A DNA stretch of 64,000 bases from Chryseobacterium indologenes (lineage in GTDB: Bacteria; Bacteroidota; Bacteroidia; Flavobacteriales; Weeksellaceae), in assembly GCA_016025055.1 (NCBI GenBank), contig CP065590.1, positions 3,658,001 through 3,722,000 on the forward strand. The letters are read 5' to 3'. Shown in pieces: positions 41,632-51,074 of the stretch (positions within the stretch are counted from its first letter, which is position 1; the number at the start of each line of letters is the position of its first letter). The notes beneath the pieces are model-generated. The model saw only the letters and a list, made by a program, of their open reading frames with translations. It made no database searches and had not been told where the DNA came from. Both the position numbers and the translations under genes were made by a program.

Positions 41632-41745
41632 TCATCCATGATCATGCTCTTCGGTGTCAGGTTCATCAACTTCCCCGTTCGAAAGTAGGACTCTTTTTTT
41701 ACCTGTGAAACTCTTGTATGTTCTTATTTGTAAATTAGTACGCAT
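41632..41745 (-). CDS. Unrecognised 37-residue small protein
   Basis: An ATG-started frame of 37 codons with a basic first half (MRTNLQIRTYKSFTGKKRVL) and an acidic, histidine-ending second half (NGEVDEPDTEEHDHG). It stands alone in a 600-base gap and is followed after about 50 bases by a strong minus-strand terminator, the main reason to regard it as expressed. It has no signal peptide, membrane segment or cysteine. I know no homologue. A regulator gene starts divergently 135 bases away. It might be a peptide precursor, a small regulatory protein or a chance frame in a small RNA. Confidence 0.45.
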   Translation of the reverse strand: MRTNLQIRTYKSFTGKKRVLLSNGEVDEPDTEEHDHG

Positions 41746-41851
41746 TAATTTATAAATTGATACATATGTAATGTTTTATTAATCAGTGTTTTGTGTTTTT
41801 AATAAGATTGTTTTTGTGGTATGTGTATTAATTAATTTCACCGGATTTGTT

Positions 41852-41859
41852 TATTTTTG
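41852..41859 (+). promoter_or_regulatory. Putative -7 element of the TPR-AraC regulator
   Basis: TATTTTTG matches TAnnTTTG and lies 21 bases before the ATG at 41881; no TTTG at the usual distance. Confidence 0.35.
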
Positions 41860-41880
41860 AAATAACAGCATAGGTAACGG

Positions 41881-43597
41881 ATGAAAGCAAAATTCCTCAA
41901 ATGTATTTTTTTTATTATATCCTTTTTCGTTTGTGTGAATTTTCATGCGCAGAAATATGATGAAGACTATTATGAGAGTTTAAGGACAAAATATGAGGAC
42001 CTCAAGGAGAATGATGTCCGGGCACTGCCCTTTATCAAAAAATTGCTCAGTAAAGCAAAAAAAAGAAAAATATTATCGTATGCTTGTGACCGGGTATATA
42101 GATGCTCTTTATTCTTCACCTGATGTTACAGAAAAGCTCAAATATGCAGATAGTACAATATGGGCTGCCCACCTGTCTAAAACGCCTGGCCTGATTAGCA
42201 ATGCCTATTTAAGTAAAGGAAGTGTGTATTATTTTAACTTAAAAAAATACCAGCTAGCTCTTGACGAATATCTGAAGGCCTATGAATATTCCCAAAAGAT
42301 TGATGATTATGAAAGAAATAAGATTATCTATTTCATAGGAGTTGTTAAAAGTTATGTAGGGTACTATAATGAAGCTTTACTTCATTTTAAAACAACAAGT
42401 TCTTTCTTTGAGTCCGAATTGAAAAAGCCGGATCTGTATCCCAATATTATTTTTAATCATAAAAGAGGATATTATAACAGCGTTCATCAGATGATTATCT
42501 GTTATAGAAATCTGGGTAACTATAAAGCAGCAGATTCATTAATCAACATTGGGCTGAAAGGTACTGCAAATGATAAAGAATATTATCTGGAATACACCTA
42601 CTTTCAAAAAGAAAACGGGATAAAGGAATATCGAAAAAAGAATATTTGAGATCCATCGCTTCGCTGCAAAAAGCTTTGCCACCTTTGCGTGAGCTCAATG
42701 ATTTTGCCTGGTTAGCGGTTGATTATTTTTATACCGGGAAATCATATTTGGGCAGTCATGATATTGCGCAGGGAATTGTTTATCTCCAGAAAGTAGATTC
42801 CATATTCAATAAAAATAATTTTGTACTTCCGGAACTGAGGGAAAATTACGAACTGCTGATCAATCATTATAAGAAAGAAGGAAATGTAGACAGGGAGCTT
42901 TATTTTAACAAACAGCTTTTGAGAGCAGATGGGATCATCAACAAAGATTTTGCATACCTTTCTTCAAAAATACATAAGGAATATGATACCAAAACATTGC
43001 TGGAGGAGAGGTCAAGACTTGAAAAAAAATCGTCTTTGGGAATTGGAACAAGTATAAGTTTAGGGATTATTGTTCTGATTCTGATTATTGTGCTGATCCA
43101 TAAGTTTGTAAAAACCAAAGAAAATAGAGAGAAATATCGGCTATTGGAGCAGAAGATACTTGATAAAGCGAAAGAAGAGATGATGCCTGAGCCTTCAAAA
43201 ACGAAAGAAGGTTATAAATTTGATTTAGACAAAAATATTATCAACGATATCTTTTTGAAACTAAAGAATTTTGAAGATAAAGAAGAATTTATAGAAAGCG
43301 GTCTTACTTTGAATAAACTCGCCACAAGATTTGATACCAATTCAAGTTATTTATCCCAGGTTATCAATGAATATAAAGGAACTAATTTTAACAGATATCT
43401 CGGTGAGCTTCGCATCCATTACATAACAAAGAAACTGTATGAAGATAAAAAAATTCCTGAACTATAAAATTGAGACCCTTGCTGAAGAGTGCGGAATTGC
43501 ATCGAGGACCAATTTTTCCAACCTTTTCAGGGAAATAAACGGAATGCGTCCTACTGATTTTATAAAAAAAAGAAGAAAGGATATCGATGCTGAATGA
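41881..43597 (+). CDS. TPR membrane regulator with C-terminal AraC-type DNA-binding domain, three frameshifts
   Basis: Four overlapping frames join into one protein of about 571 residues: a signal/anchor segment (MKAKFLKCIFFIISFFVCVN), a TPR region (for example KGSVYYFNLKKYQLALDEYL and LQKALPPLRELNDFAWLAVD), a transmembrane helix (LGIIVLILIIVLIHKFV), a short linker, and an AraC helix-turn-helix ending in EECGIASRTNFSNLFREING. This architecture is common in Chryseobacterium. The breaks are at A runs: 42057-42064 (A8, should be A7), 42634-42639 (A6, should be A7) and 43447-43453 (A7, should be A6). All other codons are intact. It is probably a sensor-regulator; the arr-type gene 58 bases downstream on the same strand may be a target. 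Confidence 0.8.
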
Positions 43598-43655
43598 TAA
43601 ATGCTTAAATTACAGGTTTTTTACGACACAAAATAAATAAGAAAATAATCACACC

Positions 43656-44399
43656 ATGGAATTTTCACCATTTAATACAGTTGTTAAGCTATGTCTACAG
43701 GGAATGGGCATGGAAGAACAAGGGCAACACGAAGAAGCATATAAAATATTTATGCAGGGCTGGTCTGAGGCAACAAATGACCTGGAAAAATTTCTTTCTG
43801 CTTATTATGTGTCAAGACACCAAAAAACAGTTTCAGATACGCTGGAATGGTTGAATACCGCTCTGAAATATGCCCTGGAAATAAATGATGATACTGTTAA
43901 AACCGCTTTACCCGGTCTTTACACAAGCATTGCGAAATGTTATGAAGACCTGTCCGATATCGAAAAAGCAAAGAAGTATTCTGAGCTGGCTTTGTTGTGT
44001 AAGGATAATCCTTCAGACAAGGGCCCTTTTTATCATGGGACCAAAGCGGATTTAAAGATCGGGGATGTCCTGACTGCAGGAGGAAACTCCAATTATAAAA
44101 GTGAACTCAGGATGAATCATATTTATTTTACAGCTATAGCCAATGGGGCAGGACTGGCAGCTGCACTGGCTAAAGGTGACGGAACGGAAAGAGTCTATAT
44201 CGTTGAGCCGACGGGAAGCTATGAAAATGATCCGAATTTAACAGATAAAAAATTTCCGGGCAATCCGACACGGTCTTATCGCTCCGAGCTGCCATTGCAA
44301 ATCGTAGGAGAAATCACAGATTGGGTAAGACCAAATCCGGATGACCTTCAAAAATTCCGTGATAAATTAGAAGATAATAAAGGTGAAATAATTAATTAG
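43656..44399 (+). CDS. arr: Rifampin ADP-ribosyltransferase (Arr) with N-terminal TPR-like domain
   Basis: A 247-residue protein. Residues 1-115 form TPR-like helices (LCLQGMGMEEQGQHEEAYKI, LYTSIAKCYEDLSDIEKAKK). From about residue 126 the Arr domain is clear: FYHGTKADLKIGDVLTAGGN, HIYFTAIANGAGLAAALAK, ERVYIVEPTGSYENDPNLTD and KFPGNPTRSYRSELPLQIVG, with the H-Y-D-type NAD pocket of Arr proteins. Arr transfers ADP-ribose from NAD to the C23 hydroxyl of rifamycins and inactivates them. Standalone Arr has about 140 residues, so the helical part is an addition, which also occurs in other Bacteroidota. It follows a TPR-AraC regulator that may control it. Confidence 0.93.
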   Translation: MEFSPFNTVVKLCLQGMGMEEQGQHEEAYKIFMQGWSEATNDLEKFLSAYYVSRHQKTVSDTLEWLNTALKYALEINDDTVKTALPGLYTSIAKCYEDLSDIEKAKKYSELALLCKDNPSDKGPFYHGTKADLKIGDVLTAGGNSNYKSELRMNHIYFTAIANGAGLAAALAKGDGTERVYIVEPTGSYENDPNLTDKKFPGNPTRSYRSELPLQIVGEITDWVRPNPDDLQKFRDKLEDNKGEIIN

Positions 44400-44773
44400 T
44401 TATTATTAGATTTTTGATGCATGATATTTTAAAATTACATCAAAGACAAAATAAATATTAAATAATTGCTCAAAAAGAATTAAAATTTTATATATTTACA
44501 AAAGAATGAAACACATCCTCTCAATTTTTATTTGAGAAGAAGTCTGTGAAGAGTATTCTTCGTAAAATAATAAGAGTGATCATACATACTTTTATTTGAT
44601 TAGTAAAGTAGTTTTCTATAGTCCCATATTGTACATGCCGTTTTCAAAGGATTTGTAACTTTAATTTTAGATTTTAAAAATAATAGATAAGGATCTGATA
44701 ATTTGCGTCTATAAATTCCCGACTTTGTGATTTATTAATATGGATAAGGCTTACGAAATACTTTTCGAGCTGA
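44400..44773. other. AT-rich gap between arr and the astacin gene
   Basis: I see only very short frames and no clear hairpin terminator; the astacin promoter is near its right end. Confidence 0.55.
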
Positions 44774-44781
44774 TATATTTG
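44774..44781 (+). promoter_or_regulatory. -7 element of the astacin gene
   Basis: TATATTTG is a perfect TAnnTTTG match, 49 bases before the ATG; there is no TTTG at the -33 distance. Confidence 0.4.
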
Positions 44782-44830
44782 AAAATAAAAAAACAAAACC
44801 ATAAATAACTTAAAATCAAAAATTTAAACT

Positions 44831-45949
44831 ATGAGAAAACCATGGAATTATTTTTTGGTAAGCAGTTTTACAGTGCTTACATTCTTCACATCGTGTACAA
44901 AAGATGATATACAAAGTGAAACACAAGAAGCAAAATCAGAGAAAGGAGAGCTAATTACCCTGAAGTCAGGGGTCAGAGTTTTATTAAAGAATGGAACCTA
45001 TTACTTGTCTGATGATATTGTTTTGTCAAATGCCCAAGTTAAATCTTTGGAAAGTGATGGAAATATTTATTCTGGGATTAAAGGTCCTCTAAAACCTGAA
45101 ACAACCGTACATCCATCTACAGGTATGCCTTTCAATTTTAATAAAGCAGGCAAGGCGGTAGGCCAATATCCAACACCTTACAATATGTGGGCGATGGTGA
45201 GATATGTATATGGCCCGAGCTTGTCTCAGGTACAGCGTGAAATAATGAAAGCTGCTATTGAGCATTGGGAAGCCAATTCAAATGTGAGATTTTATAATGC
45301 GACCGGGCAGCCTACGGTTGACCCTACCTATGGATTTGCATATCCGTACATAGAATTCGTTAATGGAGGGAATGTTAATAGCTCGCAAATTGGAAGAAAT
45401 GCGAATGGAGGAAGACAAGAATTGAAGATTCAGTCGTCTCCCTTTGTTTATGATGCCGTAATTGGTGCAGGAATCCATGAGTTGGGACACGCAATGGGAT
45501 TCGATCACGAACATAATGCGGTTAATCGTGATAGTTATATCAATTTGAATATAAACAATGTTCTTCCTGAAAAACGTTTTAACTTTGATAAACGTACTTC
45601 AAACTATCATAATATAGGGTCAGTTGATTTTAGTTCAGTAATGATTTATGATTCAAGAGCTTTTGCAAGTAGTCCAAATTTGATTGTAATGACAAAAGTA
45701 TCTGATGGTTCTACATTTTCAGACAACAACGTAACATCTGCAACAGATAGAAGATGGGTCAATGGTCTATATATCCCGTATGTTGCAAGGTCTGATGTAT
45801 ACAGAGAATTGGCAGATATAGTTTATAAGGCAGATAATACAGTGATGACCCCGCAAGAAAGACTTAGCTATCAATCACAACTGAACAATGGTAATCCATA
45901 CCCTCCGTCAGGTGGAAGAATACCAAATGATCATGGTCGTTTTCAATAA
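44831..45949 (+). CDS. Astacin-like (M12A) zinc metalloprotease lipoprotein
   Basis: A 372-residue protein with a lipoprotein signal (FTVLTFFTSC, Cys near residue 21), a pro-region of about 80 residues and a catalytic domain with the zinc motif HELGHAMGFDHEH (about residues 216-228) and the Met-turn SVMIYDSRAFA. It matches the flavastacin-like group from flavobacteria. Such enzymes are extracellular endopeptidases. Here the N-terminal Cys suggests attachment to the outer membrane, perhaps facing outward. A DUF4377 lipoprotein gene follows, but after a terminator, so they are separate units. Confidence 0.92.
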   Translation: MRKPWNYFLVSSFTVLTFFTSCTKDDIQSETQEAKSEKGELITLKSGVRVLLKNGTYYLSDDIVLSNAQVKSLESDGNIYSGIKGPLKPETTVHPSTGMPFNFNKAGKAVGQYPTPYNMWAMVRYVYGPSLSQVQREIMKAAIEHWEANSNVRFYNATGQPTVDPTYGFAYPYIEFVNGGNVNSSQIGRNANGGRQELKIQSSPFVYDAVIGAGIHELGHAMGFDHEHNAVNRDSYINLNINNVLPEKRFNFDKRTSNYHNIGSVDFSSVMIYDSRAFASSPNLIVMTKVSDGSTFSDNNVTSATDRRWVNGLYIPYVARSDVYRELADIVYKADNTVMTPQERLSYQSQLNNGNPYPPSGGRIPNDHGRFQ

Positions 45950-45968
45950 ACACTATTTGACATAATAA

Positions 45969-46003
45969 ACACAGTTGAAAATATCATTTTCAACTGTGTT
46001 TTA
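45969..46003 (+). terminator. Terminator of the astacin gene
   Basis: ACACAGTTGAAAAT and ATTTTCAACTGTGT form a perfect 14-base stem with a 3-base loop and T tail. Confidence 0.9.
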
Positions 46004-46035
46004 TAACTTAAAAATTAATTAGTAAATCAGATCAT

Positions 46036-46389
46036 ATGAAAAATAGTATTAAATATTCTGTGCTGACTTGCATTATCTTTTTTTGCATAGGATGTAGCAA
46101 GGATGACGAAAATATGACAAGAGAAGCAGAATTTAATATAGCTTCATCATACGAAAAATGCACACCGTCTCATACTTCTACAGAATCCAGCAATTGTATT
46201 AAAATAACAGAAATTGGTAAATCTACACCTTATTATATATCACAAAATACAATAATAGGATTCAACTATGAACCGGGGTATGAGTATAAAGTTATTATAA
46301 AATTAACTAAAATAACAAACCCACCAGCTGACGGAAGTGATACGAACTACGAGCTAATTAAAATCCTATCTAAAGAACAGGTACTGTAA
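46036..46389 (+). CDS. DUF4377 lipoprotein
   Basis: A 117-residue lipoprotein: signal MKNSIKYSVLTCIIFFCIGC with Cys at residue 20, then a DUF4377-type domain whose signature is IIGFNYEPGYEYKVIIKLTK, then NPPADGSDTNYELIKILSKE. The domain is often found in HslJ/META-type lipoproteins; no activity is known. Two other cysteines (CTPSH and NCIKI) could form a disulfide. It has no visible link to the neighbouring astacin or MBL hydrolase genes except proximity. Confidence 0.85.
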   Translation: MKNSIKYSVLTCIIFFCIGCSKDDENMTREAEFNIASSYEKCTPSHTSTESSNCIKITEIGKSTPYYISQNTIIGFNYEPGYEYKVIIKLTKITNPPADGSDTNYELIKILSKEQVL

Positions 46390-46423
46390 TAATCTAATAA
46401 ATTGTGTTCATTTCTATTAATGT

Positions 46424-47368
46424 TTAAGGTAAGCTGATTTTTTTTCCCTGTTCCGGAAAAATATAATTGACTTGTAAAGGATTGTTTTCCAATAGCTCAT
46501 TTTTTATAATCTCGGGATTATTTCCGGTTGGTTTTCTATGGGTGACAACGATGCTAAGGCCCTGTAAATCTTTTTGTCCTGTTTTTTCTTTCAGCTTATT
46601 CAGTTCCTCGACCAATAATTTAGGAGTGAGGTGGCCAAACAACAGGTTTTCCGGTTGACTGTCAGGAAAAGAAACTTCAATTAAAATCGTATGGAGCTGC
46701 TTCTTTTTTATCAAGGGAGCAATACTGTTCCAAAGTTGATCAAGCCTATCGGATTTTTCAATTCTATCGGCACCGGTATCTCCCAGATACAGTAAATAAT
46801 TTTCACCGTTTCTTACAAGAGCGGCACTGCTTTTATAAGGATTGATATGGCTCAGTTCAAATGCTTTTACAAATAATGAAGTCTTCTGTACCGGAACTTC
46901 CATCCCGTTGGAAAGTTCATGGTAATGATATTTTCCCAGGATAGGTTTTTGCCCCTGATCGGCAAAATTGATCCATGTATCGGTGATAAAATAGTGATTT
47001 TGCAGAATCTGCAGTACCGGGGCAATTCCAAAAATATCTTTTTTAGAATCAGCCGGAGAATTGATAATAAGTCCTGCCAGATGATCTAAATGGCCATGAG
47101 AAATAAAATATCCTTTTATCTGATCCTTTAACACAGTTTCTTCCGTACCCGTAAGGCTTTTCATTTGGATGGCTTTTCTTATTCCCGTATTGATGGTCCC
47201 TGCGTCCAGAGAAAGATACGTATTGTCTTTGGGGGCTCCCACCAAATAAGCTGATAAATTATCTTCCTGTTCGCCTCCATAAATACCCAATGGAATAAGA
47301 TCAAAACTTTGAGCATAGCAACCAAAATGTGCACATATGCCAAGTAGAGAAAGTGCTATTTTTTTCAT
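46424..47368 (-). CDS. MBL-fold hydrolase, class II cyclic-nucleotide phosphodiesterase-like, secreted
   Basis: A 314-residue protein with a signal peptide (MKKIALSLLGICAHFGCYAQ), the metal motif GYFISHGHLDHLAGLIIN (residues about 89-106; HxHLDH) and later ligands in LLYLGDTGADRI and FGHLTPKLLVEEL. This pattern (SHGHLDH with G, then LGDTG) is that of the class II cyclic nucleotide phosphodiesterases (PDE1/CpdP), which hydrolyse 3',5'-cAMP or cGMP. A secreted form would act in the periplasm, so a different extracellular substrate is possible. It is a single-gene unit; a TAATTTTG -7 element lies at 47409-47416. Confidence 0.88.
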   Translation of the reverse strand: MKKIALSLLGICAHFGCYAQSFDLIPLGIYGGEQEDNLSAYLVGAPKDNTYLSLDAGTINTGIRKAIQMKSLTGTEETVLKDQIKGYFISHGHLDHLAGLIINSPADSKKDIFGIAPVLQILQNHYFITDTWINFADQGQKPILGKYHYHELSNGMEVPVQKTSLFVKAFELSHINPYKSSAALVRNGENYLLYLGDTGADRIEKSDRLDQLWNSIAPLIKKKQLHTILIEVSFPDSQPENLLFGHLTPKLLVEELNKLKEKTGQKDLQGLSIVVTHRKPTGNNPEIIKNELLENNPLQVNYIFPEQGKKISLP

Positions 47369-47554
47369 AATATTAAAACTTGATATCTATCCTTTACAAT
47401 AGACCAGGCAAAATTACACTATTTTTTTACGATTTTACGATTGCACAAGACTTATCTGCTTATGTCAAACACTTGTTTTTTTATTGTATTTTTACTTACT
47501 GTCTTAATTTTAATAACTTTAATAATTAAATTGTAAAAAATAAATGTAACTCTT

Positions 47555-48097
47555 ATGCAGATAAAACCATTAGCGCTGATTTTAATTGTAGTTTTTCAAT
47601 TGTTCAGTATAAATACATTTTCACAGAAAACAGCAGGCTTAAATGCTTTGCTGGACAAAAATTCTGAATTTATCTTTCCGCAAACCACTGACAGAATTTC
47701 AAAGATCCTGAACTCAAAAACTATATTTTATGAAGATGCAAATGAGGAGAAATATGCCAGGTGGACGACCAAATCGGGACTTGAATTATATTGCAGCCTT
47801 GGAAAAAATAATTCGGTGAATGAAATGTTTTTTGATGTTCCGGATGATAAGTTCCTGATCGTTGAAGGCCTGCCTTTTGGGCTGGCACTCAATAAAAGTA
47901 CCTTAAAGGATGCTCAAAATGCATTTGGTAAGTATGGGGCAAAATCTGAAAAATTAGATAACGGAAGCCAATTTCCGGGTGGTACCAAGCTGGTTTTTAA
48001 GAAAAGCAGATACTATGCAACCCTGTTCTTCGATCATAAAAACCTTTTAAAATCTCTAGGCCTTACCACTGAACTTATTGATCCTGCCGCAAATTAA
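47555..48097 (+). CDS. Hypothetical secreted protein
   Basis: A 180-residue protein with a signal peptide (MQIKPLALILIVVFQLFSIN, likely cut near FSQ) and a beta-rich mature part (YARWTTKSGLELYCSLG, VNEMFFDVPDDKFLIVEGLP, TKLVFKKSRYYATLFFDHK). I do not recognise a family. The frame and codon use are regular, and a good terminator follows, so it is a real gene. It may be periplasmic or outer-membrane associated. Confidence 0.75.
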   Translation: MQIKPLALILIVVFQLFSINTFSQKTAGLNALLDKNSEFIFPQTTDRISKILNSKTIFYEDANEEKYARWTTKSGLELYCSLGKNNSVNEMFFDVPDDKFLIVEGLPFGLALNKSTLKDAQNAFGKYGAKSEKLDNGSQFPGGTKLVFKKSRYYATLFFDHKNLLKSLGLTTELIDPAAN

Positions 48098-48221
48098 AAA
48101 AATAGCTGTTCTGAAAGGTTTTTAATTCGAGACCAGTGGCTCGTGTTGCTATGCTTTTACCGAGTGGAAAAAAATTCTGTACTATTTTAATAGGATTAGG
48201 ATTTTTCCTTTGTCAAAAAAT

Positions 48222-48250
48222 AAACCGAGTCTATAAATTAGACTCGGTTT
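48222..48250 (+). terminator. Terminator of the secreted protein gene
   Basis: AAACCGAGTCTA and TAGACTCGGTTT form a 12-base stem with a 5-base loop and T-rich tail. Confidence 0.85.
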
Positions 48251-48408
48251 TATTTATATTTCAGCTGATTCTTATTGAATCTCTATAAACGTATTGGTAT
48301 CCATAAAGTTTGATGAGTCATTTTGATACTCCTCAAGCATGAATTACATCCTGCCTTTTGCTTTTCTGCTTAATGATGACCCGTACATCATCGGGATATT
48401 TACAGTTT

Positions 48409-49362
48409 TTAACCTGAAAAGTCATCCAGCATGGCTGCAGATGGAACAAAAAATAAAGTTCCTGTCTGCGCAGTACTGAAATCCAGGATCCTGTCATAAT
48501 TTCCTGCCGGATCACCAATAAACATATTTGTCAGCATTTTCTCTACTGTACTGAATGTACTGGCATAGCAGATAAAGTACGTCCCCATTTCATTGGTGGA
48601 AACATTTCCGAAAGGCATATTATCCCGGACTACCTTAAAATCATCACCTACATTAGCCAAGGCAATATGAGAGTTTTTAGGCTTTACTTCGTCATCCATT
48701 TCAATATCCTGCTCTTTTGACCTGCCGATAACTTTTTCCTGCTCTTCTACAGAAAGTGATTTCCAGGCAGACATGTTATGAATATATTTTTGTACAAAAA
48801 GATAGCTGCCTCCGGCATATTGAGGATCCGAATCATTAATAATTGCGAAATACTCGCGGTCCTGCCCATGCGGATTTTCAGTTCCATCCACAAATCCTAA
48901 AATAGATCTGCTGTCCCAATACCTGAATCCCTGCACCTCAACGATACAGTCTGCAATATCTTTCATAAAATCTGATATCGTGGAAGCCATATCATAGGCA
49001 AAACTCTTTTCATCAGCCCGTATGTGGAAATGCAAATCTCCTCTGGTGCTTACGGCAGTGTGTTTGCTGCCTTGTATCGCTTCAAATTTTTTAAACTCTT
49101 TAGGCAGTGGCGCCGGCAATTCCAGTTGTGCCCATGCTTCATATCCGATTCCCATGACACAGCTTGCTTTTGAATCCGGAAACCGGTCAAGAGCAGAATT
49201 ATTAAGGTTAATGACCAATGCACACATTCGTTGAAATACGGCTTTGATTCTGGATGAATCTACATCCTGTTTAAAATTCCAAACCAGAAAATAGGTGTTG
49301 TTGTTAGGATAGTCTGTTACATTTTGAGAATTCATGTTTTTTTGTGTTTCGTTTGCTGACAT
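48409..49362 (-). CDS. Dyp-type heme peroxidase
   Basis: A 317-residue dye-decolourising peroxidase. The catalytic GFVDGTENPHG motif (family GxxDG; about residues 148-158) and the axial heme His in NSHIALANV (about 227-229) with the Arg of KVVRDNMPFG are present, and the ferredoxin-like N-terminal domain starts with TYFLVWNFKQDVDSSRIKAV. The enzyme uses hydrogen peroxide to oxidise dyes or aromatic substrates. No Tat signal is seen and no encapsulin gene is adjacent, so it is probably cytosolic. The start could also be the ATG at 49335. Confidence 0.92.
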   Translation of the reverse strand: MSANETQKNMNSQNVTDYPNNNTYFLVWNFKQDVDSSRIKAVFQRMCALVINLNNSALDRFPDSKASCVMGIGYEAWAQLELPAPLPKEFKKFEAIQGSKHTAVSTRGDLHFHIRADEKSFAYDMASTISDFMKDIADCIVEVQGFRYWDSRSILGFVDGTENPHGQDREYFAIINDSDPQYAGGSYLFVQKYIHNMSAWKSLSVEEQEKVIGRSKEQDIEMDDEVKPKNSHIALANVGDDFKVVRDNMPFGNVSTNEMGTYFICYASTFSTVEKMLTNMFIGDPAGNYDRILDFSTAQTGTLFFVPSAAMLDDFSG

Positions 49363-49545
49363 TTCTACTTATTTCTAATGGATCAAATGTAATGAATGAT
49401 AACCGTACCACACTACCTTATCCTTGAGATAAACAATTTATGACATTTTTTTCACAAATTACAGTAAAGACTTTTAGATTTTTCCTCATTAAACACGCCT
49501 TAAATTCAGTATTATTGTATTGAAATTAACCTGCAATAAAATACT

Positions 49546-50295
49546 ATGGGACATTGGGAAATTTTTCTGTTCTTTCTGATCATTGCCTTCGTCTATGCAT
49601 CAGTAGGATTTGGCGGTGGTTCCAGCTATCTGGCGGTGCTGGCTATGTACAATCTCCCGTATCAGGAAATACGATTAACCGCTCTGATCTGCAATGTCAT
49701 TGTTGTCGTTGGAGGCGTTTATATTTATGTTAAAAATAATCAGATTGACTGGAGAAAAGTCCTTCCCATTACCCTGGTAAGCGTTCCATCAGCCTATCTG
49801 GGAGCCATACTGAAAATAAGCCAGGAGACGTTTTTTCTCATTCTGGGAATCACTTTAATTATCGCAGCCCTATTATTATGGATAAAAACCGGAACTAAAA
49901 ATGATAAAGAACCAACTGAGCCTACAAAACAATCCATACTCGGAAATACTGCTTTAGGAGGAGGAATAGGATTTTTATCAGGATTAGTGGGAATTGGTGG
50001 TGGAATTTTTCTATCCCCTTTGCTTAATCTTATGAAGTGGGATACGCCCAGGAGAATTGCCGCAACTTCAAGTGTTTTTATTCTTGTAAACTCTGTATCC
50101 GGTATATTCGGGCAGGTATCAAAATTGTCTGTGGAAGTGGATTCCGTAAGGATTCTGAGTTTGTGCCTGGCAGTTTTTTTAGGTGGGCAGATAGGTTCCA
50201 GAATGTCTCTGAAATGGAATCCTCTGGTTATAAAAAGAATGACTGCAGTACTTGTTCTTGTGGCAGGTATAAATGTTTTGATAAAATACTGGTAA
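49546..50295 (+). CDS. TauE/SafE-family sulfite/organosulfur exporter
   Basis: A 249-residue, eight-helix membrane protein with the repeat family motif GFGGGSSYLAVLAMYNLP in the first half and GLVGIGGGIFLSPLLNLM in the second. Family members transport sulfite, sulfoacetate or related anions. It is the first gene of the + strand molybdoenzyme block: moaD starts 21 bases after its stop, so they are likely cotranscribed. Its place suggests removal of a sulfur oxyanion linked to the molybdoenzyme reaction or to sulfur transfer; that is inference. Confidence 0.9.
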   Translation: MGHWEIFLFFLIIAFVYASVGFGGGSSYLAVLAMYNLPYQEIRLTALICNVIVVVGGVYIYVKNNQIDWRKVLPITLVSVPSAYLGAILKISQETFFLILGITLIIAALLLWIKTGTKNDKEPTEPTKQSILGNTALGGGIGFLSGLVGIGGGIFLSPLLNLMKWDTPRRIAATSSVFILVNSVSGIFGQVSKLSVEVDSVRILSLCLAVFLGGQIGSRMSLKWNPLVIKRMTAVLVLVAGINVLIKYW

Positions 50296-50316
50296 ATCTG
50301 TTTAAAAAAAATTAAA

Positions 50317-50559
50317 ATGAAACTTAAAATATTAGCCTTCGGAATTGTAAAAGACATTTTCGGAGGTCCTGAAAAGGAACTAGAAGTAGAAGATAGCGTG
50401 AATGTAGGACAATTAAAAAAAGTGCTCGAAGATCAGTTTCCCGAGTTTAAAAAACTGAAATCCTATTTCATTGCCCTTGATGAAGAATATGCAGAAGATG
50501 ATCAGATCATTCATAATACGAATGAAATTGCAATAATTCCTCCTGTAAGTGGTGGATAA
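50317..50559 (+). CDS. moaD: Molybdopterin synthase small subunit MoaD
   Basis: An 80-residue ubiquitin-like sulfur carrier: MKLKILAFGIVKDIFGGPEK start, VNVGQLKKVLEDQF, and the obligatory C-terminal Gly-Gly (IIPPVSGG). The terminal glycine is adenylated by MoeB and thiocarboxylated, then gives sulfur to cyclic pyranopterin within the MoaD-MoaE complex. It lies between tauE and moaE on one transcript. Confidence 0.92.
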   Translation: MKLKILAFGIVKDIFGGPEKELEVEDSVNVGQLKKVLEDQFPEFKKLKSYFIALDEEYAEDDQIIHNTNEIAIIPPVSGG

Positions 50560-50608
50560 AAACTTTCTTGCAACCTGAAATTCCTCTCTTTAAGGCAAAA
50601 ACAATAAA

Positions 50609-51025
50609 ATGATAGATATAAGAATAACAGACAATGCACTGAGTATTACAGAATGCCTTGATTTAGCACAAGACTTAGGTAGTGGGGGAATTGCTACATT
50701 TATAGGAACAGTTCGCAACATGACAAAAAATAAACCTGTCATCCGGCTGGATTATGAATGCTATCAATCTATGGCTACCAAAGAAATTAAAAAGATCGTT
50801 GATCAGGCAATCATTTGCTTCTCTGTACGTAATGTGGTGGTGCATCACCGTACAGGAACTTTGTTTCCGGGTGACGCTGCTGTAATTATAGTAGTCAGTG
50901 ACGGCCACAGGGATGCTGTTTTTGATGCCTGCCGGTATATTATTGATACTGTAAAACAGACCGTTCCTATTTGGAAAAAAGAAATTTTTGAAGACGGGGA
51001 AGAATGGGTTTCTGCTCATCCCTGA
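50609..51025 (+). CDS. moaE: Molybdopterin synthase large subunit MoaE
   Basis: A 138-residue catalytic subunit with FIGTVRNMTKNKPVIRLDYE, VRNVVVHHRTGTLFPGDAAV and the C-terminal catalytic lysines in DTVKQTVPIWKKEIFEDG and EEWVSAHP. It converts cyclic pyranopterin monophosphate to molybdopterin with two sulfurs delivered by MoaD. It is 49 bases after moaD and 49 before fdhD, in one direction. Confidence 0.93.
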   Translation: MIDIRITDNALSITECLDLAQDLGSGGIATFIGTVRNMTKNKPVIRLDYECYQSMATKEIKKIVDQAIICFSVRNVVVHHRTGTLFPGDAAVIIVVSDGHRDAVFDACRYIIDTVKQTVPIWKKEIFEDGEEWVSAHP

Positions 51026-51074
51026 TTTTAAAGGACGAATTTTCGTATATTTACTATACCCAGATCATTAAGAT

